Shown: positions 1 to 10,344 of the stretch, piece by piece | Numbering within the stretch: the first letter of the stretch is position 1 | Layout of the letters: every line of letters begins with the position of its first letter | Assembly: GCF_029227915.1 (NCBI RefSeq) | Contig: NC_079881.1 | Span: 31,411,501 to 31,475,500 of the forward strand | Origin: Hydractinia symbiolongicarpus | Taxonomy: Eukaryota; Cnidaria; Hydrozoa; Anthoathecata; Hydractiniidae | Length of the DNA: 64,000 nucleotides | Reading direction: 5' to 3' | Notes under the pieces: model-generated | Seen by the model: the letters and a program-made list of their open reading frames with translations, nothing else | Told to the model about the DNA's origin: nothing | Database searches by the model: none | Made by a program: the position numbers and the translations under genes

Positions 1-2990
1 GAAATGTAGTTTTTGAAACTGTTGTTATTTCTTCAGCGCGCGATAACGGCTAGGATTCGTCCCACAGTGAAAAAATGACTTTTTATCTTAATTCTTAAAT
101 GAAGCGCTACCACAGCGCCCAGTGTAATCGCCGAGTTTCGGCATTCATGTCAAATTAAGAAGAATGTTATTTCTTGGAGTCCAATTGCCTCATTTATCAC
201 ATTTACCAGGTCACAGTCCAAAGTTAGTTCAGTTAAGTCCCACAGTCATTCGTTTCATTGTTAAAAGCGATGCAAGCTAGTAATATGAGAAAAATATCGC
301 TAAATACATGTTGGTACGAATATGTGACCCAACCGTGGTAACTCAAACGGACTGACACCGTTAGAAAGTCAATGAAATGTAGTTTTTGAAAATGTCGATA
401 TTTCTTCAGCGCACGATAACGACTAGGATTGGGCCCATAGTAAAGAATGACTTATTTATCTAAATTTTTAAATGAAGCGCTACCACAGCGCCCAATGCAA
501 TCGCTGAGTTCCGGCAATCCCGTTAAATTAAGAAGAATGTTATTTCTTGGAGTCCAATTGTTTCATTTATCACATTTATCAGGTCACAGTCCAAAGTTAG
601 TTCAATTAAGTCCCACAGTCAATCGTTTCATTGTTAAAAGCGATGCAACCTAGTATTATCAGAAAAACATCGCTAAACACATGTTAGTACGAATAGGTGC
701 CCAACCGTTGTAACTCAAACGGACTGACACCGTTGGAAAGTCAATGAAATGTAGTTTTTAAAAATGTCGCTATTTCTTCAGCGCACAATAACGGCTAGGA
801 TTGGTCCAACAGTAAAGATTGCCTTATTTACCTAAACTTTTAAATGAAGCGCTACCACAGCGTCCAGTGTAATTGCTGAGTTCGGGCAATCACGTCAAAT
901 TGAGAAGAATGTTATTTCTTGGAGTCCAATTGTCTCATTTATCTCATTTATCACATTTATCAGGTCACAGTCCAAAGTTAGTTCAATTAAGTCGCACAGT
1001 CAATCGTTTCACTGTTAAAAGCGATGCAACCTAGTAATATGAGAAAAATATCGCTAAATACATGTTGGTACGAATATGTGACGCAACCGTTGTAACTGAA
1101 GTGGATTGATACCGTTAGAAAGTCAATGAAATGTAGTTTTTGAAACTGTTGCTATTTCTTCAGTTCGCGCTAACGGCTAGGATTGGTCCCACAATAAAAA
1201 ATGACTTTTTTTAGCTTAATTCTTTAATGAAGCGCTACCACAGCGCACAGGGTAATCGCTGAGTTTCTGCAATCTTGTCAAATTAAGAAGAATTTTATTT
1301 CTTGGAGTCCAATTGTCTCCTTTATCACATTTATCAGGTGACAGTCCAAATTTAGCTCAATTAAGTCCCACAGTCAATCGTTTCACTGTTAAAAGCGATG
1401 CAACCTAGTAATATGAGAAAAATATCGCTAAATACATGTTGGTACGAATATGCGACCCAACCCTTGATACTCAAACGGACTGACACCGTTAGAAAGTCAG
1501 CGAAATGTAGTATTTGAAACTGTCTCTATTTCTTCAGCGGGCACTAACGGATAGGATTGGTCCCACCGTAAAAAAATGACTTTTTTTAGCTTACTTTTTA
1601 AATGAAGCGCTACCACAGCGCCCAGTGTAATCGCTGAAATTCGGCATTCATGTCAAATTAAGAAGAATGTTATTTCTTGGAGTCCAAATGTCTCCTTTAT
1701 CACATTTATCAGGTGACAGTCAAAAGTTAGTTCAATTAAGTCCCACAGTCAATAGTTTCATAGTTAAAAGCGATGCAACCTAGTAATATCAAAAAAATAC
1801 CGCTAAATACATGTTGGTACGAGTATGCGACCCAACCGTTGTAACTCAAACGAAGTGTCACCGTTAGAAAGTCAATGAAATGTAGTTTTTGAAACTGTTG
1901 CTATTTCTTCAGCGCGCAATAACGGCTAGGATTGGTCTCACAGTAATAAAATGACTTTTTTATCTTAGTTCTTAAATGAAGCGGTACTACAGCGCCCAGT
2001 GTAATCGCTGAGTTTCGGCAATCATGTCAAATTAAGAAGAATGTTATTTCTTGGAGTCCAATTGTCTCATTTATCACATTTATTAGGTCACAGTCCAAAG
2101 TTAGTTCAATTAAGTCCCACAGTCAATCGTTTCATTGTTTAAAGCAATGCAACCTAGTAATATCAGAAAAATACCGCTAAATACATGTTGGTACGAGTAT
2201 GTGACCCAACCGTTGTTACTCAAACGGACTGACACCGTTAGAAAGTCAATGAAATGTAGTTTTTGAAACTGTTGTTATTTCTTCAGCGCGCGATAACGGC
2301 TAGGATTCGTCCCACAGTGAAAAAATGACTTTTTATCTTAATTCTTAAATGAAGCGCTACCACAGCGCCCAGTGTAATTGCTGAGTTTCGGCATTCATGT
2401 CAAATTAAGAAGAATGTTATTTCTTGGAGTCCAATTGCCTCATTTATCACATTTACCAGGTCACAGTCCAAAGTTAGCTCAGTTAAGTCCCACAGTCATT
2501 CGTTTCATTGTTAAAAGCGATGCAAGCTAGTAATATGAGAAAAATATCACTAAATACATGTTGGTACGAATATGTGACCCAACCGTGGTAACTCAAACGG
2601 ACTGACACCGTTAGAAAGTCAATGAAATGTAGTTTTTGAAAATGTCGATATTTCTTCAGCGCGCGATAACGACTAGGATTGGAACCATAGTAAAGAATGA
2701 CTTACTTATCTAAATTTTTAAATGAAGCGCTACCACAGCGCCCAATGCAATCGCTGAGTTCCGGCAATCCCGTTAAATTAAGAAGAATGTTATTTCTTGG
2801 AGTCCAATTGTCTCATTTATCACATTTATCAGGTCACAGTCCAAAGTTAGTTCAATTAAGTCCCACAGTCAATCGTTTCATTGTTAAAAGCGATGCAACC
2901 TAGTATTATCAGAAAAATATCGCTAAACACATGTTAGTACGAATAGGTGCCCAACCGTTGAAACTCAAACGGACTGACACCGCTAAAAAG
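1..2990 (+). repeat. Long-range duplication at 2,250-bp offset (six monomers)
   Basis: The first two monomers (about 1-745) reappear nearly unchanged from 2251 to about 2990. They share private variants such as GGATTCGTCCC, GTCATTCGTTTC and the AACGACTAGG form in the second monomer. The six intervening monomers add up to 2,250 bp. The third monomers (746 and about 2997 onward) no longer match as closely, so only the start of a second hexamer is visible. This is either one edge of a hexameric higher-order repeat or a local duplication. Confidence 0.75.
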
Positions 2991-4862
2991 TCAATGAAAT
3001 GTAGTTTTTGAAACTGTCGCTATTTCTTCAACGCGCGATAACGGCTATGATTGGTCCAACAGTAAAAAATGACTTATTAATCTAAATTTTAAAGTGAAGC
3101 GCTACCACAGCGCCCAGTGTAATCGCTGAGTTCCGGCAATCATGTTAAATTGAGAAGAATGTTATTTCTTGGAATCCAATTTTCTCATTTATCAAATTTG
3201 TTAGGTCACAGTCCAAAGTTTGTTCAATTAAGTCCCACAGTCAATCTTTTAATTGTTAAAAGCGATGCAACCAAGTAATATAAAAAAAATATCGCTAATT
3301 ACATGTTGGTACGAATATGTGACACAACCGTTGTAACTCAAACGGACTGACACCGTTAGAAAGTCAATGAAATGTAGTTTTTGAAACAGTCGCTATTTCT
3401 TCAGCGCGCGATAACGGCTAGGATTGGTCCCACAGTAAAAAATGACTGATTAATCTAAATTTTTGAATGAAGCGCTACCACAGCGCCCAGTGTAATCGCT
3501 GAGTTCCGGCAATCATGTCAAATTGAGAAGAATGTTTTTTTCTTGGAGTCCAATTTTTTTATTTATCAAATTTATTAGGTCACAGTCCAAAGTTTGTTCA
3601 ATTAAGTCCCACAGTCAATCTTTTCATTGTTAAAAGCGATGCAACCAAGTAATATGAAAAAAATATCGCTAAATACATGTTGGTACGAATATGTGACCCA
3701 ACCGTGGTAACTCAAACGGACTGACACCGTTAGAAAGTCAATGAAATGTAGTTTTTGAAAATGTCGATATTTCTTCAGCGCGCGATAACGACTAGGATTG
3801 GAACCATAGTAAAGAATGACTTACTTATCTAAATTTTTAAATGAAGCGCTACCACAGCGCCCAATGCAATCGCTGAGTTCCGGCAATCCCGTTAAATTAA
3901 GAAGAATGTTATTTCTTGGAGTCCAATTGTCTCATTTATCACATTTATCAGGTCACAGTCCAAAGTTAGTTCAATTAAGTCCCACAGTCAATCGTTTCAT
4001 TGTTAAAAGCGATGCAACCTAGTATTATCAGAAAAATATCGCTAAACACATGTTAGTACGAATAGGTGCCCAACCGTTGAAACTCAAACGGACTGACACC
4101 GCTAAAAAGTCAATGAAATGTAGTTTTTGAAACTGTCGCTATTTCTTCAACGCGCGATAACGGCTATGATTGGTCCAACAGTAAAAAATGACTTATTAAT
4201 CTAAATTTTAAAGTGAAGCGCTACCACAGCGCCCAGTGTAATCGCTGAGTTCCGGCAATCATGTTAAATTGAGAAGAATGTTATTTCTTGGAATCCAATT
4301 TTCTCATTTATCAAATTTGTTAGGTCACAGTCCAAAGTTTGTTCAATTAAGTCCCACAGTCAATCTTTTAATTGTTAAAAGCGATGCAACCAAGTAATAT
4401 AAAAAAAATATCGCTAATTACATGTTGGTACGAATATGTGACACAACCGTTGTAACTCAAACGGACTGACACCGTTAGAAAGTCAATGAAATGTAGTTTT
4501 TGAAACAGTCGCTATTTCTTCAGCGCGCGATAACGGCTAGGATTGGTCCCACAGTAAAAAATGACTGATTAATCTAAATTTTTGAATGAAGCGCTACCAC
4601 AGCGCCCAGTCTAATCGCTGAGTTCCGGCAATCATGTCAAATTGAGAAGAATGTTCTTTCTTGGAGACCAATTTTCTCATTTATCAAATTTATTAGGTCA
4701 CAGTCCAAAGTTTGTTCAATTACGTCCCACAGTCAATCTTTTAATTGTTAAAAGCGATGCAACCAAGTAATATAAAAAAATATGGCTAATTACATGTTGG
4801 TACGAATATGTGACACAACCGTTGTAATTCAAACGGACTGACACCGTTAGAAAGTCAATGAA
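2624..4862 (+). repeat. Trimeric higher-order repeat, 1,119-bp unit, two copies
   Basis: Three consecutive monomers from about 2624 to 3742 are repeated almost exactly from 3743 to about 4862. Diagnostic shared variants are GGAACCATAG in the first monomer, CCGCTAAAAAGTC and AAAGTGAAGCG in the second, and GACTGATTAATC in the third. Identity between equivalent monomers in the two copies is clearly higher than between neighbours, which points to recent duplication of the trimer by unequal exchange. It explains why the same 68-codon frame recurs exactly 1,119 bp apart. Confidence 0.85.
3471..3488. repeat. Conserved monomer dyad GCGCT-ACCAC-AGCGC (example)
   Basis: Nearly every monomer contains GCGCTACCACAGCGC, a 5-bp inverted repeat around a 5-nt centre, in its most conserved and most GC-rich part. 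Most other parts of the monomer vary more. It could be a protein-binding or structural element of the satellite, or simply less mutated sequence; no matching binding-site consensus (such as a CENP-B box) was recognised. One representative is given. Confidence 0.6.
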
Positions 4863-6583
4863 ATGTAGTTTTTGAAACTGTGGCTATTTCTTCAGCGCGC
4901 GATAACGGCTAGGATTGGTCTCGCAGTAAAAAATGACTTTTTTATATTAATTTTTAATTGAAGCGCTACCACAGCGCTCAGTGCAATCGCTGAGTTTCGG
5001 CAATCATTTCAAATTAAGAAGAATGCTATTTCTTGGAGTCCACTTGTCTCACTTATAACATTTATCAGGTCACAGTCCAAAGTTAGTTCAATTAAGTCCC
5101 ACAGTCAATCGTGTCATTGTTAAAAGCAATGCAACCTAGTAATATCAAAAAAAATATCGCTAAATACATGTTGGTACGAACATGTGACGCAACCGTTGTA
5201 ACTCAAACGGACTGACACCGTTAGAAAGTCAATGAAATGTAGTTTTTGAAACTGTGGCTATTTCTTCAGCGCGCGATAACGGCTAGGATTGGTCCTGAAG
5301 TAAAAGATGACTTTTTTATCTTAATTTTTAATTGAAGCGCTACCACAGCGCCCAGTGTAATCGCTGAGTTCCGGCAATCATGTCAAATTAAAAAGAATGT
5401 TATTTCTTGGAGTCCACTTGTCTCACTTATAACGTTTTTAAGGTCACAGTCCATAATCAGTTCAATTAAGTCCCACATTCAATCGTTTCACTGTTAAAAG
5501 CCATACAACCTAGTAGTACCGGAAAAATATCGCTAAATACATGTTGGTACGAATATGTAACGCAACCGTTGTAACTGTAGTGGATTGATACCGTTAGAAA
5601 GACAATGAAATGTAGTTTTTGAAGCTGTCGCTATTTCTTCAGCGCGCGATAACGGCTAGGATTTTTCCCACAGTAAAGAATGACTTATTTATCTAAATTC
5701 TTAAATGAAGCGCTACCACAGCGCCCAGTGTAATCGCTGAGTTCCGGCAATGATGTCAAATTGAGAAGAATGTTATTTCTTGGAGTCCAAATCTCTCATT
5801 TATCACATTTATTAAATCACAGTCCAAAGTTTGTTCAATTAAGTCCCACAGTCAATTGTTTCATTGCTAAAACCGATGCAACCTAGTAATATCAGAAAGA
5901 TATTCCTAAATACAGGTTGGTACGAGTATGTGACCCAACCGTTGTAACTCAAACGGACTGACACCGTTAGGAAGTCAATGAAATGTAGTTTTTGAAACTG
6001 TCAATATTTCTTCAGCGCGCGATAACGGCTAGGATTGGTCCCACAGTAAAGAATGACTTATTTATCTAAATTTTTAAATGAAGCGCTACCACAGCGCCCA
6101 GTGTAATCGCTGAGTTCCGGCAATCCGGTCAAAATAAGAAGAATGTTATTTCTTGGAGTCCAATTGTCTCATTTATCACATTTATCAGGTCACAGTTTAA
6201 AGTTAGTTTAATTAAGTGCCACAGTCAATTGTTTTATTGTTAAAAGCGATGCAACCTAGTAATATTGGAACAATATTGCTAAACACATGTTGGTATGAAT
6301 AGGTGACCCAACCGTTGTAACTCAATAGGACTGACACCGTTAAAAAGTCAATGAAATGTAGTTTTTGAGAATGTCGCTATTTCTTCAGCGCGGGATAACG
6401 GCTAGGATTGGTCCCGCACTAAAAAATGACTTTTTTATCCTTATTGTTAATTGAAGCGCTACCACAGCGCCCAGTTAAATCGCTGAGCTTCGGCTATCAT
6501 GTCAAATTAGGAAGAATGTTATTTCTTGGAGTCCAATTGTCTCATTTTAACATTTATAAGGTCACAGACCGTAATCATTTTAA

Positions 6584-6610
6584 CTAGCTGTTTCCCGTGG
6601 AAGAATCCAC
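6584..6610 (-). other. Helitron 3' terminus: hairpin plus CTAG (copy A)
   Basis: On the minus strand the final bases are a hairpin with arms GTGGA and TCCAC (plus-strand 6597-6601 and 6606-6610) and a 4-nt loop, then nine bases, then the terminal CTAG, then host T. A short hairpin just upstream of CTRR is the transposition terminator of Helitrons. The same structure is at 10345-10371 in copy B and 14107-14133 in copy C. Copy D lacks it. Confidence 0.78.
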
Positions 6611-6829
6611 TGTATTCCATTTAATTTATGTAGCAGATATATGTCCATCAAAAAACAAACAATACAGCACTGCGCATCTTACATCTGCATTATTATATAA
6701 ATGACCAAAAAAATTAAAGGTTTTCAACAACTGCAGTATTTATGTGACATTTAAAATCTAAATCTACTAAAATTACTTGGCTCTGACCATCTGACAAATG
6801 CGAAAATTATTCGGAAAGAAGTTTGCAAA

Positions 6830-8350
6830 AGCATTTCAACATACATCTCACCCATAAAATTTAAATCACTCAAAACGCCACATATATACAAAAAAGCTGA
6901 TCAATGTCAAACACAAATCTCTCTCATTGTATATGTTAAAATCAGTTAGTTTATTGCAAACCCTGCCAAAGGTTGACACACAATGTGAAAAATAAACAAT
7001 AAATTGTGCCTCTGACAGAATTTTTTATCTAAGGTGTAAAAAAAGGGATTTGCAAGGACAAATTATAATGCAATAAAACATTATTTGATATATTGCATAC
7101 AGTCCTTCTTCACCAAACTTTAGACAAAATGCCAACAAAATAACGGTTTTAAATCTAAAATTAATAAAGTCCTTTTAGCAATTTGCATGCTGTTTTACCA
7201 TCAATAAAGTAAACAAAATTTCAAATCTCACATAGTATTCTGTCACAAATTTTCATAAAATATATATATAAGTCATAATGAGTCATTTTAAACAACAGCA
7301 ATCAATCTGTATATAAGTTCATTTTATGTCAATTTTTGCACCAATTTTGCAACACAAAATACAAATTCTAAACAATACTAAAATCTCTTATTTTGGTCCT
7401 TCGCATACCGACGGTCTCCCACAAAAATTTAATCAAAATGTAAAAAATGAGAGGTAACGACAAAATCAAAGTTTGCAAAATTTAACTATTTCAGTACATA
7501 TATCTACTGCATATGCCCTCTAAAACAATATTTTAATCCAAAATGCCAAAGAAAAACAGTTTGCAACAAAAATCAGTTATTTCGATAATATTGCATACAC
7601 TCTTTCCTCACAAAAGCTTCACAAACTGTAAAAAAAAGAATGGTTGTAGGGAGTGCTTCTGATTCAACAAAAAAAGTTTTTTTGACATATTGCATCTAGC
7701 CTTTACCCATTAAATCTTACACAAAATTTCCAAAACTATATACGATTTAGAACACATCAAATTTAAATCGAGAAGGATCAGTCATTTCGACATATTGCAC
7801 GGAGTCCTCCCCAGTAAGAATTTATACAAAATATAGAAAAACAAAGCTTGCAAGGTGTAAAATTGAATTCTTCTTCTGTGTATATATATATGGTCCTTCC
7901 TCGCAAAATTAACATAAAATGTCAAAAAGGTTCAGATATAACATCTAACACAACAAAAATCAGTTCTATCAGTATATGTCATGCCATTGTCTTCCACCAA
8001 ATGTTCCCCTTAAAGTTTCACAGACACAGTCTGTAAATTAAAAACAACTAAGATCAGGTATTTTGGTCTATTTCATACCATTCTGTTCCAAATAACTTAT
8101 AAAATGTAAAAATTGAGTGGTAAAACAGAAATGTCAAAAAGAAGAAAAAAATAGCTTACAAAGAGTATAAAATTGAAATCAACAAAGTAGCTCTTTTGGT
8201 GTATTAAATATAAGCCATACGCACAAAAGTTTACACTAAATGTAAGAAAATGGTTGTGTTTAGTAATTCTAAATTAAGAAAAGTCAGTTCTTTTAGCATG
8301 CTGATTAAGGTTTTTGCCCACAATTTAAAACAAATTAAATTTACATTTTA
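6830..8350 (+). repeat. Degenerate ~100-bp tandem repeat inside the Helitron
   Basis: A loosely conserved unit recurs through the Helitron interior. Its core is CAGT-TATTTCG-ATATTGCATAC, followed by TCCTTC-TCACAAAAG, then ACAAAATG and a poly-A stretch. Recognisable cores occur near 7092, 7190, 7400, 7508, 7591, 7689, 7794, 7889, 7974, 8071, 8202 and 8293, with most spacings 82-110 bp. Weaker traces lie near 6835 and 6945. Individual units share perhaps half of their positions, so this is an old array. Tandem repeats in the core are common in non-autonomous Helitrons of invertebrates. The equivalent array is present in copies B and C and in the retained part of D. Confidence 0.65.
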
Positions 8351-8853
8351 AAAATAAGTAATTTTTATGATGCTGTCTGGCAAAAATAATATAATCAAAA
8401 CTGAAAATAAAACATGAAAAAACCTTACAGAACCTTGCTATGATTAATTTATAACACCATGCTCTTCTTCAAATGTTTTTTTAAAGATTTATTTTGAATG
8501 AAAGAGTAGAGAATACTCAAAAAGAACAGCCATCTTTTTCGTAAACACAATTTCCGTTTTATGATAGGAACTTCATTTAACAGTCCGTATGCTTTGTGAA
8601 TATCTAATACCGTTTCATATGTAGCCATACCTATATATATATGCTAACATAGAGTTTTTTGGCATATGGGTCTATATATTTATATCGTTATTAGCAGCGG
8701 GTTATATATTTACACCTTATGTGCGATTTCTATGAAGTACATCCCTAATCTTTTAGTTAAATTTTAGCGTACAGCCACGTCATAAGAAAGTGACCCGTGA
8801 TTTCCGTGTCGTGGACTCACACTTTACTCACGCAAGGGAATTAATATATAAGA

Positions 8854-10344
8854 TTAAGTCCCACATTCAATCGTTTCACTGTTAAAAGCCATGCAACCTA
8901 GTAGTACCGGAAAAATATCGCTAAATACATGTTGCTACGAATATGTGACGCAACCATTGTAACTGAAGTAGATTGATACCGTTAGAAAGTCAATGAAGTG
9001 TAGTTTTTGAAACTGTCGCTATTTCTTCAGCGCGCGATAGCGGCTAGGATTGGTCCCACAGTAAAGAATGACTTATTTATATAAATTCTGAAATGAAGCG
9101 CTACCACAGCGCCCAGTGTAATCGCTGAGTTCCGGCAAACATGTCAAATTAAAAAGAATGTTATTTCTTGGAGTCCACTTGTCTCACTTATAACGTTTTT
9201 AAGGTCACAGTCCATAATCAGTTCAATTAAGTCCCACATTCAATCGTTTCACTGTTAAAAGCCATACAACCTAGTAGTACCGGAAAAATATCGCTAAATA
9301 CATGTTGGTACGAATATGTAACGCAACCGTTGTAACTGTAGTGGATTGATACCGTTAGAAAGACAATGAAATGTAGTTTTTGAAGCTGTTGCTATTTCTT
9401 CAGCGCGCGATAACGGCTAGGATTTTTCCCACAGTAAAGAATGACTTATTTATCTAAATTCTTAAATGAAGCGCTACCACAGCGCCCAGTGTAATCGCTG
9501 AGTTCCGGCAATGATGTCAAATTGAGAAGAATGTTATTTCTTGGAGTCCAAATCTCTCATTTATCACATTTATTAAATCACAGTCCAAAGTTTGTTCAAT
9601 TAAGTCCCACAGTCAATTGTTTCATTGCTAAAACCGATGCAACCTAGTAATATCAGAAAGATATTCCTAAATACAGGTTGGTACGAGTATGTGACCCAAC
9701 CGTTGTAACTCAAACGGACTGACACCGTTAGGAAGTCAATGAAATGTAGTTTTTGAAACTGTCAATATTTCTTCAGCGCGCGATAACGGCTAGGATTGGT
9801 CCCACAGTAAAGAATGACTTATTTATCTAAATTTTTAAATGAAGCGCTACCACAGCGCCCAGTGTAATCGCTGAGTTCCGGCAATCCGGTCAAAATAAGA
9901 ACAATGTTATTTCTTGGAGTCCAATTGTCTCATTTATCACATTTATCAGGTCACAGTTTAAAGTTAGTTTAATTAAGTGCCACAGTCAATTGTTTTATTG
10001 TTAAAAGCGATGCAACCTAGTAATATTGGAACAATATTGCTAAACACATGTTGGTATGAATAGGTGACCCAACCGTTGTAACTCAATAGGACTGACACCG
10101 TTAAAAAGTCAATGAAATGTAGTTTTTGAGAATGTCGCTATTTCTTCAGCGCGGGATAACGGCTAGGATTGGTCCCGCACTAAAAAATGACTTTTTTATC
10201 CTTATTGTTAATTGAAGCGCTACCACAGCGCCCAGTTAAATCGCTGAGCTTCGGCTATCATGTCAAATTAGGAAGAATGTTATTTCTTGGAGTCCAATTG
10301 TCTCATTTTAACATTTATAAGGTCACAGACCGTAATCATTTTAA
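8854..10344 (+). repeat. 373-bp satellite, block 2
   Basis: About four monomers lie between Helitron copies A and B. The block begins mid-monomer at TTAAGTCCCACATTC and ends mid-monomer at ATCATTTTAA, so the two ends together make up a whole monomer. Its monomers correspond one-to-one with those at 12616-14106 and, from about 5345 on, with those left of copy A. No gene is seen. Confidence 0.93.

Larger units (their letters stand above)
1..6583 (+). repeat. 373-bp satellite array, block 1
   Basis: Head-to-tail tandem repeat. The anchor GAAATGTAGTTTTTGAAA recurs near 1, 374, 746, 1128, 1502, 1877, 2251 and 2624, giving periods of 372-375 bp, with one of 382 bp where a 10-bp segment is doubled near 940-955. 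All monomers have the same orientation. Neighbours differ by substitutions and small indels, while some distant monomers are nearly identical, which is the sign of higher-order organisation. The best conserved part of each monomer is a GC-richer box, GCGCTACCACAGCGCCCAG, followed by TAATCGCTGAGTT. The 68-codon frames at 447, 2697 and 3816 are the same stretch of three monomers and show no sign of coding. The block ends inside a monomer where the first Helitron copy is inserted. Confidence 0.95.
6584..8853 (-). mobile_element. Non-autonomous Helitron, copy A (complete, 2,270 bp)
   Basis: This non-satellite segment splits a monomer whose uninterrupted version reads ATTTTAATTAAGTCCC (for example near 23930). 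The left flank stops after TTTTAA and the right flank restarts at TTAAGTCCC, so insertion was between A and T with neither duplication nor loss. On the minus strand the element begins TCTTATATATTAATTCCC and ends CTAG, fitting the Helitron 5'-TC...CTRR-3' rule. A 5-bp hairpin precedes CTAG by 9 nt. There is no Rep/helicase open frame; the longest frame is 62 codons without recognisable content, so mobility would need a helper in trans. Most of the interior is a degenerate repeat of about 100 bp. Assignment rests on termini, insertion site and hairpin, not protein homology. A single-site insertion of unrelated DNA is the alternative but would have to mimic all four signs. Confidence 0.82.

Noticed and set aside
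447-4022. 68-codon open frames at 447, 2697 and 3816 (and a 65-codon one at 35339)
   Set aside because: They are the same stretch of satellite monomers, broken by stops or shifts in most other copies, with no start context or protein-like constraint.
1-6583. Hammerhead ribozyme encoded by the satellite itself
   Set aside because: CTGACACC followed by GAAA-like bases was checked on the plus strand, and TCATCAG was looked for as the minus-strand signal. The CTGATGA core is absent.
6584-8853. piggyBac-type (TTAA) insertion for the 2.27-kb segment
   Set aside because: The site is TTTTAATTAAG, but TTAA is not duplicated and the ends are not inverted repeats. The A/T insertion with TC...CTAG and a hairpin fits a Helitron better.
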